Source: Erysipelotrichaceae bacterium (GTDB lineage: Bacteria > Bacillota_I > Bacilli_A > Erysipelotrichales > Coprobacillaceae). From it: a DNA stretch of 64,000 nt. Every line of letters starts with the position of its first letter. Position 1 is the first letter of the stretch. The stretch covers positions 1 through 64,000 of the forward strand of contig JAETPY010000004.1 of the NCBI GenBank assembly GCA_021770925.1, in the 5' to 3' direction. Positions 16,610-25,510 of this stretch are shown piece after piece. The notes under the pieces were generated by a model. The model was not told the DNA's origin. It saw only the letters and a program-made list of their open reading frames with translations, and did not search any database. The position numbers were made by a program, and so were the translations under genes.

Positions 16610-18781
16610 CTACCTATTATATTTTCGTTTAATCCAGCCATAAATACACCCGCTAATTATAATTGTGATAATAGTTATTCCTAATGTAAAACCATATTTA
16701 CAAATATCTATTTCAAATATTTTGTCAATTAAACCATTTGCACTACGATCAATTGAAAGTGTATCATAAATATATGTTAAAATTACTATCAATAATGAAA
16801 TAGATGCAAAAATTAAAGCATACATATTGAATTTATTATCCTGATTAGCATTAGTTCCAGTATATAAACCATCTAATTGTTCTTTTAACTCTCTTTTTTC
16901 TTCATCTATATACATTGCTTTTGTAAGCATATTATAAATTTCTACCCCTTGTTCTTGTGGAGTTACTTCAAAAAACAATAATTGATTTTGAAAAGAAATA
17001 TATTTTTCTTGTAAATTCAATAAATTGTTAATTGTCACCTGCTTAATCTTTTTATTATCTTTTTCTAAACCATTTGTAAGTAACGTTGCAAAGTTTTGAA
17101 ATAAAATTATTGAAGCCCTTTGCACCAAAGTAAGAATAGCCATATCAACATATAATGTTAAAAAATAATCTATTAAGTATGGTGGGCAATCATTTGTAGC
17201 AATAGCAACAAATGAATGATGGGTAATACCATAAACAGTTCCCCAATCGATCCATCTTGTATATAAATCACGCTCTAAAAGCCTTTGTACATCATGTATT
17301 GATTGACAGCTGCTGTCTCCAGGATCAATATATATAATTGAATACAAATTTTTAGCCGCTTTGTCATTGATTTGATATTCATATTTATTGTTAGCATAGA
17401 ACTTTTTATCATCAGATAATACAAATTGACCATCTTTTTCTACGTATTTAGTATTGATGCTATTTATAATCTGACTAGAACGGATGAAACTGCATACAAA
17501 CATTCGATCATCTAAAACTGGTTCAATGAAATATATGTCTTCTTTACACTTTTGATAATTTGAAGTTAGTATATTATCATGAGACTTTGGATAAGTTAAT
17601 AAATCTTTAATTGGATTAAGAATCTTTGTAAAACTTATATTACTGGTTTGTTCCTTTTTAATATCATCATATAGTGAACATAAATCATCAAATAAAGGAT
17701 TTAGTTTACTATCATTACCAAAATCAATTTTCCAATAAAATGAGCATGGATTAGATTTCATTGTTAAATTTGGTGCTGAAATTCTTCTTACATATTCGTT
17801 AATTAATTTTATATCTTTAATATCATTATAATCATGATTTTCTAATTCGAAAATCATTACTGCTACATCTGAATTAAATACTTTTAATCGAATTGCATTT
17901 AATATTAAAGAAAATTCTTTTGGTTTACTTTCATCCCCTATCCCAATTTGAATAATTAATTTAGCTTTTTCATGAGTTTCTTTTGGGCTAAATGAATAGT
18001 TAGTAACTATTGGATTGTTTTCTAAATCACAATCATCATCAAAACCATAAATAGCTTGTAAAGGTGCACTATTAAAATATTGCATAGTATTATAATGCAG
18101 CTTAAATTCTTCTAATTTCTTATCTTCATCATCATTAACATATTTATAATTACTTAAATCTTTACTTTTTAAATTTGTATTTTCCCAATATTCAGTATTT
18201 AAAATTCCTTTTTTATCAGCTGTTCCATTAAGAAACTCACTTGTTTTATATTTTTTAAAATAATTTTTCTTATCTTTTTTTAAAGGATTAAAAACAATTC
18301 TAAATGGAAATAAAAATGTATGATAGCTATATACCTCATTATTATTTTTTTTGCTGTTATTACTAGAAACTTCTTTTACACAATACCATTTTGATATTTT
18401 ACCTTCTAAAAATCTTCCTCTTAAATCTATTTCTTCTCTTTTATTTTTATTAATAGATATATTGCATAATTCATTAATATGTGTAAGTTTATCATTTACT
18501 TTAGTAATACTTCCCTTTTTAAATAAACTATCACTAAACGTATTAATCGTATTTAATTTTTCATGATAATATTTGGTAATCTCATTTAAATAATCCTCAT
18601 AACTTTTTACATCGTTTACATATATATTATATTCTATATTGTCTTCACAAATTAAAATATTACATATTTTCTCTAGACTATCATCATCTTTAATAAACGA
18701 TTTATTCTCCCATGTATCATTTTCTATATAATGAAAATAAATATTTATTTTTTCAGTAAATTCTATATACACTTTCTTCAT
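16610..18781 (-). CDS. CorA-like membrane protein, candidate type III CRISPR effector
   Basis: The 723-residue protein has a large soluble part with no motif I can name. A conserved-looking core near residues 520-570 (WGTVYGITHHSFVAI, then LTLVQRASIILF) precedes a long amphipathic helix. Two membrane helices at the C-terminus (about 653-674 and 697-716) flank a short loop, and the tail is basic (WIKRKYNR). The order long helix, two helices and basic tail resembles CorA channels, but the GMN motif is absent. CorA-like proteins are known partners of type III-B systems that signal with cyclic oligoadenylate or SAM-AMP. Its place inside the operon, 8 bases after cmr6 and adjoining RT-cas1, supports an effector role. 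The ligand is unknown. Confidence 0.65.
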   Translation of the reverse strand: MKKVYIEFTEKINIYFHYIENDTWENKSFIKDDDSLEKICNILICEDNIEYNIYVNDVKSYEDYLNEITKYYHEKLNTINTFSDSLFKKGSITKVNDKLTHINELCNISINKNKREEIDLRGRFLEGKISKWYCVKEVSSNNSKKNNNEVYSYHTFLFPFRIVFNPLKKDKKNYFKKYKTSEFLNGTADKKGILNTEYWENTNLKSKDLSNYKYVNDDEDKKLEEFKLHYNTMQYFNSAPLQAIYGFDDDCDLENNPIVTNYSFSPKETHEKAKLIIQIGIGDESKPKEFSLILNAIRLKVFNSDVAVMIFELENHDYNDIKDIKLINEYVRRISAPNLTMKSNPCSFYWKIDFGNDSKLNPLFDDLCSLYDDIKKEQTSNISFTKILNPIKDLLTYPKSHDNILTSNYQKCKEDIYFIEPVLDDRMFVCSFIRSSQIINSINTKYVEKDGQFVLSDDKKFYANNKYEYQINDKAAKNLYSIIYIDPGDSSCQSIHDVQRLLERDLYTRWIDWGTVYGITHHSFVAIATNDCPPYLIDYFLTLYVDMAILTLVQRASIILFQNFATLLTNGLEKDNKKIKQVTINNLLNLQEKYISFQNQLLFFEVTPQEQGVEIYNMLTKAMYIDEEKRELKEQLDGLYTGTNANQDNKFNMYALIFASISLLIVILTYIYDTLSIDRSANGLIDKIFEIDICKYGFTLGITIITIIISGCIYGWIKRKYNR

Positions 18782-18789
18782 AAAATCAC

Positions 18790-19617
18790 CTATTCTACTA
18801 AATATCCATAACCAACATTTGTTTTAGCGCCAATGCCAAAATCTTTTATAATCTCTTTAAACAAATTTATTTTATCATTCTTTTTTATAATATGCGTTTT
18901 TTTACCATCAACTTCTATTATAGAATCATTTAAGATAAAATTAAATTTTATCTTAGTACCTGGAGCTAGTCGTAACATTGTAATAACATTAACTTCACCT
19001 AAAGTTAAAAGTCTTTCATTTTGATGATGGGGTGCTAAATGATCTAATTTTAAGATTTTCTTGTTATTATAATCACTAACAAATGAATCAATAAATATAT
19101 CAGTCCCTGGAGTATCATTATCATTACCAAAAATAGCTGTTTTAATTTTCTTTACAAGTTCTTCTTTTTTATTATTATCAATATCTTTAATATTTAGCTT
19201 ATCTAAAATGTAATCATGATATTTAAAAACACTTGCAAGTTTACCTTTTAATGAAGAACCTGGAATATATGGCAATCCTGTTACATAATCAAAATTGAAC
19301 CCTAGCGATATTTCACCTTTGATATTAGCCTGATGACTATTACCAATTCCAATTAATAAACCTGGATATTCAACTGCCATTTCAAATGATAAAAGTATGT
19401 CTTGAAGAGGTTGTAAAAATGATGACTCATGATATTGGTGATTTGTAATATATATATTATTTTCATCTATTATATCTGTTATTTTTTTGTTTCCAATCTT
19501 AATCTTTTCACTAATTTTTTCTTCATTATTACTTTTTTGAATAGATTTATTATCTATATTTTTCAAAAAATCATAATATGTTTTATTGAAAAAATAGTTC
19601 ATGTTTGAAATAGTCAT
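18790..19617 (-). CDS. cmr6: Type III-B RAMP protein Cmr6 (Cas7 group)
   Basis: The protein carries the Cmr6 signature: LLIGIGNSHQANIKGEISLG, then TGLPYIPGSSLKGKLASVF near residues 115-150, where the GSSLKG loop is typical of Cas7-like subunits. The C-terminus FGIGAKTNVGYGYLVE is the glycine-rich loop. It caps the Cmr backbone at the crRNA 3' side. The ATG at 19617, one base after the cmr5 stop (TAAaATG), is preferred over in-frame starts further upstream because it is correctly spaced from AAGGGA. This gives 275 residues. Confidence 0.88.
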   Translation of the reverse strand: MTISNMNYFFNKTYYDFLKNIDNKSIQKSNNEEKISEKIKIGNKKITDIIDENNIYITNHQYHESSFLQPLQDILLSFEMAVEYPGLLIGIGNSHQANIKGEISLGFNFDYVTGLPYIPGSSLKGKLASVFKYHDYILDKLNIKDIDNNKKEELVKKIKTAIFGNDNDTPGTDIFIDSFVSDYNNKKILKLDHLAPHHQNERLLTLGEVNVITMLRLAPGTKIKFNFILNDSIIEVDGKKTHIIKKNDKINLFKEIIKDFGIGAKTNVGYGYLVE

Positions 19618-19618
19618 T

Positions 19619-20035
19619 TTAATCATTCCCTTCATTTTTAGAAGTTTCGTTCTTAGATATTTCTTCTTCAAACAGATTAAGTGTCAGCTTAATTGCAATC
19701 GCAGCATCTAATACTTCTGGCTTTATATTTCCATTATCTTTTGCATACTCAAATAAAGCATATTTTTTTATTTCATTATATTTTTCTTCACTACCTTTAT
19801 CTTTTTTTATAATATAATAAATCAGTTTCATTAATTCTTGACGCTTTACATCGGAACTGCCCTTATCACTAAAAAAAGCAATCGCTGATAACAAACTTCC
19901 CATACTAACAGCCGCCCCAAAGGAAGTGATTTGTGCTTGATAATTTCCTTGTAATTTATCATCTTTAATAAGTTCAGAATTTTTTACAGCTTCATATGCA
20001 ATCGATAAATATCTATTTATTCTACTTTTTGCCAT
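19619..20035 (-). CDS. cmr5: Type III-B small subunit Cmr5 (Cas11)
   Basis: The 138-residue helical protein (MAKSRINRYLSIAYEAVKN) contains the QAQITSFGAAVSMGSLLSAIAFF stretch in two parts, near residues 35-60, typical of Cmr5. It forms the inner filament of the complex. The start at 20035 is inside the end of cmr4 and is preceded by GGTGGTGAT; earlier ATGs are too close to that site. It has an acidic, Asn-rich tail. Confidence 0.85.
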   Translation of the reverse strand: MAKSRINRYLSIAYEAVKNSELIKDDKLQGNYQAQITSFGAAVSMGSLLSAIAFFSDKGSSDVKRQELMKLIYYIIKKDKGSEEKYNEIKKYALFEYAKDNGNIKPEVLDAAIAIKLTLNLFEEEISKNETSKNEGND

Positions 20036-20849
20036 TATCATCACCACCTTCTTTAAATACTGTTACTTTAGTAAGTCCATAACCAATTGAGGCATTACCA
20101 CCAAACTGAACAATTTTACCATTAACAGCATTATTGAATGTATTAAGTAATTCATCATCTTCTTCACAACTTACACAAACAAAGAAAAGGGAATGATGAG
20201 GAACATATTCTTCATACCAGATATTTTGAGAAATACCATCTTTTAAAACATTTCTTGCAACAACTGGTAATGAAATATCTTTTATTTTATCATGAGGCAT
20301 AATAACGAGGTTATCTGCTGTATTAGAAGTAATTTTCTTAAATAATTTTTTGATTTCATTATCTTCTAAATTATCTTCAATTTTTATTTCTTCTACTATA
20401 ATTTCATTATTAGCAGCTTTATAAGATTTATCTTCGTCTAAGTTATCTATATTTAAACTGTATTTCACTTTCATAACTTCACACATTTCAATAAATCTAT
20501 CCAACATCTTTTTAGTCGTAACCAATGAATATGGTGCATTACCTTTTTCATTACGCATTGTCAAACCTAAACATTCTCCACTATAAAATTTTAATTTACC
20601 AGGTTTCTTTTTTTCATCTTTGTTTTGTTCAATTGGTTCGGAACCAAAAATATCTATTTCAATTTTTTTATCAATTTTATTATTTTGGATGAATTCTCTA
20701 AAAGCTCCTTTTATTCCTGATGAATTAATAATTGGATAATTAGTAAGTGGATCTTTTTCCACCTCATTATCAATAATATTATAATTAATATCTCCATTTC
20801 CTACATGTAAATTAGTAATTGGTTCTAATATGTATACAATATTCTTCAT
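20022..20849 (-). CDS. cmr4: Type III-B backbone protein Cmr4 (Cas7)
   Basis: The 275-residue protein starts MKNIVYILEPITNLHVGNGD, and NYPIINSSGIKGAFREFI near residue 40 is the classical Cmr4 block. The C-terminal IVQFGGNASIGYGLTKV is the glycine-rich loop. Cmr4 repeats along the crRNA and supplies the Asp that cuts target RNA every six bases; Asp 20 or nearby (GNGD) is the candidate. Its ATG overlaps the cmr3 stop by one base. Confidence 0.9.
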   Translation of the reverse strand: MKNIVYILEPITNLHVGNGDINYNIIDNEVEKDPLTNYPIINSSGIKGAFREFIQNNKIDKKIEIDIFGSEPIEQNKDEKKKPGKLKFYSGECLGLTMRNEKGNAPYSLVTTKKMLDRFIEMCEVMKVKYSLNIDNLDEDKSYKAANNEIIVEEIKIEDNLEDNEIKKLFKKITSNTADNLVIMPHDKIKDISLPVVARNVLKDGISQNIWYEEYVPHHSLFFVCVSCEEDDELLNTFNNAVNGKIVQFGGNASIGYGLTKVTVFKEGGDDNGKK

Positions 20850-21955
20850 TACTTATCTCCTCCTATTTTTATAATTTGATTAAAACCGATATTTTTTAAA
20901 TTTTTATTTTCAAACAATTGTTCAAAATCATTCTTTTTTGCTTCATTTACAAAGAAAACACTACCAGCACGAATAAAATTATATAATTCACTTTGCTCTA
21001 ACTTATGATAAAAATTATCTTTATCATAATTAGTTTTTAAACATCTAAAATTTCTTGTTTCTGACCAAATCAGATCACAACATATATTTAATCTATTTGC
21101 ATCTTCACAAGCTAAATCTGATAAAGCATAATAATAGACATTATCATCAAGCTTTAAGGCCTCTTTTATTTTTTCTTCCAACTTATTATTTTCTTGATAC
21201 ATAGTTAATTTAAATGCTGATTTTTCTGCACCCAGATAAACAACATCTGTTATTTCACCATTGAAATTTAAATTTGTATCATCAAGCATCACATAAAAAC
21301 ATAACTTATAATTTTTAAAAAACTTGTATTCTTTTTTAAAGAAACCATCTTCATCTAGAGATCGATTAATTCCTACTTTTACATGTGATTCAAAAATTTT
21401 ACTATTTTTAATAATTTCTAAATCATCTAAAAGTACGTATGAATCTCGATAATCATCTTCATTTTTTAAAACTACTTCATCAATCAATTTAAAATTTCTT
21501 TCACTACTGCCATCCATTATTTTAATCTTGGCAGTATCTTTCTTTAATCCTCTTAACTTAAGTTTATTATTATCAAAACTACCATTGAAAGGTGTTTTGA
21601 CCAATATCTGTCTTGTTTCATTTTTTAAAAACATCGGACTAATCTTTTTAATAACACCATATTCTAAATTATCATTACATGACATTATAAAACTACTTCT
21701 ACCAATAAATTCTTTTTGCTTCTCAATTTGTTGGGCAGTTAATCCCTGATTACTAAAATTTTTGTTTAACAAATTCATTCTTTTTAAAACAAAATATCTC
21801 ATCATCCCTAATAATGTTGTTTGAGTTGGCAAATTTTCTGATATTACAAAATAATTATTATAAATTCCCTTATTATTCCTAGCAAATCCAAAACTTCTTT
21901 CATTTCCCAGGAAATAATCCTCAATTGGCTCTAATTCTACACAATACTCACTCAT
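20849..21955 (-). CDS. cmr3: Type III-B protein Cmr3 (Cas5 group)
   Basis: The 368-residue protein begins YCVELEPIEDYFLGNERSFG, and the following NLPTQTTLLGMMRYFVLKRM matches the P-S-P-T-x-x-G-x-L-R block of Cmr3. It binds the crRNA 5' handle and contacts Cas10. The gene overlaps both neighbours by one base (TAATG), showing tight coupling of Cas10, Cmr3 and Cmr4 synthesis. Confidence 0.85.
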   Translation of the reverse strand: MSEYCVELEPIEDYFLGNERSFGFARNNKGIYNNYFVISENLPTQTTLLGMMRYFVLKRMNLLNKNFSNQGLTAQQIEKQKEFIGRSSFIMSCNDNLEYGVIKKISPMFLKNETRQILVKTPFNGSFDNNKLKLRGLKKDTAKIKIMDGSSERNFKLIDEVVLKNEDDYRDSYVLLDDLEIIKNSKIFESHVKVGINRSLDEDGFFKKEYKFFKNYKLCFYVMLDDTNLNFNGEITDVVYLGAEKSAFKLTMYQENNKLEEKIKEALKLDDNVYYYALSDLACEDANRLNICCDLIWSETRNFRCLKTNYDKDNFYHKLEQSELYNFIRAGSVFFVNEAKKNDFEQLFENKNLKNIGFNQIIKIGGDK

Positions 21956-23520
21956 TACTCCTGTCCCCTTTTTTCAACTAAAAATTTAGCAAATCTTAGT
22001 ATACTCGATAATTCAGTATTTTTATCTTTATAAGAACCGTTTTCAATTATTGATTTAAAACGTTTATTTTCTTTATCACTTTTAATTTTAATAAACAAAT
22101 TAGTAATATCTTTAATAAATTCCTGATAGTTTTCCTGCATCGGATTACTGTACATATTAATAAAGAAATTTTCTATTTCCTTTTCATTTTTATTATTAGC
22201 TGCTATATCATATAAATCACGATAATTATCTATTAAATAAATTACAGAATTCGTACTATCCTTTATTTGTTTAGATTTCTCATTAGAAATATAATACTTA
22301 TTTATAAAATTTTTAAATTCTTTCAAAGTTTCTGTTTCATTACCAAAATTTAAGAATACTGATAAGCCACTTGCTTTAGTCAAATTGATTGCAATACTAT
22401 CTTTTTTCTTATTATCATTATCTAGTTTCTTTGCTTTATTTAACATTTCTCTAGCTTGATTAAATGATTCATATAAAGGAAATTTCTTATGATTAATTGC
22501 AATTCCAAAAGATATACTAGCTCCTTTATGTTCCAGTTTTTCAAATTTTTGTCTAATCTTTTCACATAAATCCAAAATATTTTCATCATTATTTTTACTT
22601 ATTATTGGAGCTAAAAACAATAAATCGTCACCACCAGCATATATTGTTACCCCACCATATTCCTTAATCAAATCAGCTGATTTAGTCGTATAATCAACAC
22701 AGCTTTTAGAAAATTCTTTTACCTCTTTAATGTCATTACCCATATCATTAAATAATTTTGTCATTCCATCACCATCAGCTTGTACTATTGCAAGATAATT
22801 AGATATTTTATAATCTTTTTTGTTTTCTATTACAGCAATATCATCTACTGTTTTAATAGTATTTTTGTAAATAACCTGTGGTTTAACTTGAGTATTATTT
22901 TCTTTATCATCATTTAAAGTTTTAAAGAATTTTTTGATATATATATTTTTAGCATCTGTTCTATCTTTATCATCAACCTTATCACTTTCTTTAATTTTTA
23001 TTCCATTAAATAAAGTTAAAAAATAGTTTTCTTTTTCCTCATATACATAAGAATTAAACTGCTCAACATTATCTAATATTTCACTTATCTCATTCATAAT
23101 ATTATTAATATTCTTTATTTTGATACAATGAATATTAATATATTCATTAACAAATTTTTCAACTTCATTTTTATCAAAACTTCTTGTTAAAAATTGATTA
23201 CCATCTATTCTAATAAAAGTTCTATATAATAAATCTCTTAACTTTTCTTTTGTATCCTTTATAATCTTATTCATATCTAAATCATTATCAGCAATAAAAA
23301 TAATATGATCAGGATAAGACCCTACTTCTTCACTATCTTTTTCTTCAAAACTTGGTATTAATACATCTCCATTATTCCGTTTTATTTCTACAATTAATTG
23401 TTTAGCGATATATGAAAATATATAGCTGGCAAGCCATAACCCCCCAGGTGTTGAAGTCATACATAATGTTTTAACTATTGGTCCGATTGTTATGCCATAA
23501 TACATTTCATTATCTTTCAT
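21955..23520 (-). CDS. cas10: Type III-B large subunit Cas10 (Cmr2), cyclase-type without HD domain
   Basis: The 521-residue protein begins at the first palm-like part: GITIGPIVKTLCMTSTPGG, then LWLASYIFSYIAK (about residues 10-40), as in Cmr2 after its HD domain. No N-terminal HD nuclease domain is present and none is encoded next door. The second palm has QADGDGMTKLF (about 247-257) and GGDD at about 296-299, with YAGGDDLLFLAP intact. It should therefore make a nucleotide second messenger on target-RNA binding, but probably not cut single-stranded DNA. I saw no Cys-rich zinc finger. It is shorter than usual Cmr2 (700-900 residues). Confidence 0.92.
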   Translation of the reverse strand: MKDNEMYYGITIGPIVKTLCMTSTPGGLWLASYIFSYIAKQLIVEIKRNNGDVLIPSFEEKDSEEVGSYPDHIIFIADNDLDMNKIIKDTKEKLRDLLYRTFIRIDGNQFLTRSFDKNEVEKFVNEYINIHCIKIKNINNIMNEISEILDNVEQFNSYVYEEKENYFLTLFNGIKIKESDKVDDKDRTDAKNIYIKKFFKTLNDDKENNTQVKPQVIYKNTIKTVDDIAVIENKKDYKISNYLAIVQADGDGMTKLFNDMGNDIKEVKEFSKSCVDYTTKSADLIKEYGGVTIYAGGDDLLFLAPIISKNNDENILDLCEKIRQKFEKLEHKGASISFGIAINHKKFPLYESFNQAREMLNKAKKLDNDNKKKDSIAINLTKASGLSVFLNFGNETETLKEFKNFINKYYISNEKSKQIKDSTNSVIYLIDNYRDLYDIAANNKNEKEIENFFINMYSNPMQENYQEFIKDITNLFIKIKSDKENKRFKSIIENGSYKDKNTELSSILRFAKFLVEKRGQE

Positions 23521-24925
23521 TTTGATCCTCCTCCAATTTAGTTAAAAAATATTCCCCATCATAATTTATACCTGATTTATTTTTTACATCTAACATATAT
23601 AAAACTTTATTTAATCCAGCAATTTCAAAAAAACTTTCAAAATCAAATTTTTCTGTATCAGGTAATTGTGCTGTAAATTGTATTTTACGTTCTTTTTTTC
23701 TTTTCTTTTCATCTTTATTATATCTTTCGTTAAAAACGATTTTTGGATTAGCATTTTGTAAACTTATTAGAGCATTATTATTTATGATAATATATATTTC
23801 TTTATAATTTTCAGAAACATGGTAATGAAGCGGTGAAGGAAATCTTGATATTTCTTCTTTACCAATTTTACCTTTAACATCAAAGTCTTTCAAAAAAGCT
23901 TTTTTCTCTTTTCCATTTTTATCACGAGGAATAATATCAAATTTATCACGATTTTTTTCGATACATAAACTAAATTGATATAATTGTGCAAATCCTAATA
24001 ATCCTCTTGTATAATAAATTTTATTATCATTTAATGGTTTTTTAAAATCACAATCATCGATAAGTTTTCCATTATCTTTATGTTTCAAATTATTAATATT
24101 ATATCCACTTAATTCTAGCTTTTGTTTCATAGCCTTTTTTTCATTTATAATATTATATCTATTTTGTTTAAAATATTTTTTCATAATTACTGATGGAATA
24201 TATTCATTATTTTGTCTAAGTCCGCTTTTAAGAAAGCGATTATACTCAGCTATTGCATTTAAAGCAACTGCATAATCTGTATTAATCTTATCGTTTTTTT
24301 CTTTATCTAATTCAAGTTTATATACTAAAATATTTTCACTTTTAAAATGATTTATTGCTTTAAGTAAATTATTTTCAATATTATCCTTGTAATCTTGATT
24401 GTTTATTTTACTGACCCTAAAATTTCCATATCCTTTGCTTTGCTGTAAACCAAACGCTGTCAAATCAATTAAAATCGGCAATAATTCCTTAATCCTATTG
24501 GCCAACTCTTGATTAAAGCATGTTATATCAATAATAATTTTAGAATAAAAAGAAGATTTATATTTATATTTATCTTTATTTAAAATATAAACTGCATTCC
24601 CATATCTGAAATCCCTATTCACTTTATTCTCTGCCTTTATTCTCATTTTATAATTCAGTGCATGATATTGGTGTACTTGATCTTGATCAACCAGCCAAGC
24701 TTTATCTTTTAAATCCTTTACAGTCTGTTTCAACATTTTAGCTTCTGAATCTATTTTTTGTTTAGTCCACTTTTTTTCCTCTTTTTCATAAGCAAGCCAA
24801 GATAAAATAAAACGATCTAACTTAGGTTTTAATTCAGTAGCTCTGATTGTTGCTTCATCATCGTCTTGAAAATGAATCATTGGTGTGACTTGCTTTAAAC
24901 TAAATTTTAACTTTATCACATTCAT
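23510..24925 (-). CDS. cmr1: Type III-B RAMP protein, probable Cmr1
   Basis: The 471-residue protein begins LKFSLKQVTPMIHFQ, followed by TIRATELKPKLDRFI, resembling the T-P-x-I and R-x-S/T-x-x-K-x-x-L-R blocks of Cmr1. The GLQQSKGYGNFRVSK loop near residue 168 is a RAMP glycine-rich loop. Cmr1 sits at the 3' end of the crRNA complex. It is the first gene of the operon, behind a strong AGGAGGG site, and overlaps cas10 by 11 bases. The assignment rests on these blocks and gene order; Cmr1 is the least certain of the six Cmr subunits. Confidence 0.75.
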   Translation of the reverse strand: MNVIKLKFSLKQVTPMIHFQDDDEATIRATELKPKLDRFILSWLAYEKEEKKWTKQKIDSEAKMLKQTVKDLKDKAWLVDQDQVHQYHALNYKMRIKAENKVNRDFRYGNAVYILNKDKYKYKSSFYSKIIIDITCFNQELANRIKELLPILIDLTAFGLQQSKGYGNFRVSKINNQDYKDNIENNLLKAINHFKSENILVYKLELDKEKNDKINTDYAVALNAIAEYNRFLKSGLRQNNEYIPSVIMKKYFKQNRYNIINEKKAMKQKLELSGYNINNLKHKDNGKLIDDCDFKKPLNDNKIYYTRGLLGFAQLYQFSLCIEKNRDKFDIIPRDKNGKEKKAFLKDFDVKGKIGKEEISRFPSPLHYHVSENYKEIYIIINNNALISLQNANPKIVFNERYNKDEKKRKKERKIQFTAQLPDTEKFDFESFFEIAGLNKVLYMLDVKNKSGINYDGEYFLTKLEEDQNER

Positions 24926-25039
24926 ATTTATGCCCTCCTATATCTATATTTAACTACATTTTATTTCGTTTTTCGCCCTTTTTATCAAATAAATTTAATT
25001 ATTTTTTTTAACAACAAATATTTGATATATATTTAAAAC
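24926..25039 (-). promoter_or_regulatory. Promoter region of the cas operon
   Basis: The spacer between the RNA terminator and cmr1 is very AT-rich. On the minus strand a TTGTTA box is followed 17 bases later by TATTTG, a weak match to a sigma-A promoter, and then AGGAGGG before ATG. No palindromic operator was seen here. Confidence 0.35.
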
Positions 25040-25082
25040 AAAAAAAGAACCTAAACAATGAGCATTTTCATTATTTAAGTCC
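25040..25082 (-). terminator. Terminator of the structured RNA
   Basis: A 15-position stem (12 pairs) between 25047-25061 and 25068-25082 is followed on the minus strand by seven T. It would isolate the RNA from the cas operon 115 bases downstream. Confidence 0.8.
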
Positions 25083-25404
25083 TTGATAATATTTTATTCA
25101 AAATAAAAAGGGATCTATTAAAATCGCCTTTTTATTGGTTCTCATCGCTTATTTCGTCACCTATGCCTGTTAATAAACTCATAATACTTCGAAAAGTATT
25201 ATTAAACGGAGTTAAATAAACTCCCTTATTAACCTCACCTTATGAATTAAAAATTACGGTTCCATAAACAAAATTGTCTAGTAGTCTATTACAGTCTTTA
25301 AAAATCCAGAGCGATGCTCTAACTTGTGGGGAGGGAAGAGCGTTACCGCTCCCCCTTCGTTTTGTGCGAGAGCACATTTGGGATAAAGTGGTTCAACATT
25401 TGAA
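25040..25404 (-). ncRNA. Probable structured non-coding RNA upstream of the cas operon
   Basis: Both strands lack a credible gene, yet the segment is densely structured. Read leftward: a TGTGC/GCACA stem (25363-25376), a GAGCG/CGCTC stem with G and C runs around it (25331-25355), an AGAGC/GCTCT stem (25308-25320), then GTTAATAA/TTATTAAC (25226-25233 with 25169-25176). The last pair encloses two hairpins, one with 6-bp GGAGTT/AACTCC arms (25208-25224) and one with 8-bp arms around a UUCG tetraloop (25182-25201). A perfect 10-bp stem follows (25102-25136), then a terminator (25040-25082). About 55% G+C at 25305-25380 stands out sharply from its surroundings. The UUCG loop and T tail fix the strand as minus. 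I cannot name the family; it does not resemble RNase P RNA, tmRNA or 6S RNA as I know them. Confidence 0.65.
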
Positions 25405-25415
25405 CCACTATTATA
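25388..25415 (-). promoter_or_regulatory. Promoter -10 box with a 21-bp palindrome at the start site
   Basis: TATAAT on the minus strand (25410-25415) is immediately followed by a perfect inverted repeat, arms GTGGTTCAA and TTGAACCAC with a 3-base centre (25388-25408), overlapping the expected start of transcription. The -35 box is poor. The arrangement suggests repression by a dimeric regulator; alternatively the palindrome is the first hairpin of the RNA. Confidence 0.6.
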
Positions 25416-25510
25416 ATAACATATTTGACAAAAAATGGAAGAGTTTTTTTGAAAATAACACAATATGTGTTTAAAAAAATTAATTTAACACCGAAAAATG
25501 TACTTTAGAG

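Noticed and set aside
16608-16641. Longer RT-Cas1 start at 16641
   Set aside because: It would overlap the upstream gene by 32 bases, whereas the ATG at 16608 directly follows that gene's stop, as is usual in this operon.
25274-25474. Overlapping small frames on both strands (66 and 61 codons)
   Set aside because: They lie in the hairpin-rich segment; openness on both strands and lack of ribosome sites fit a structured RNA rather than protein.
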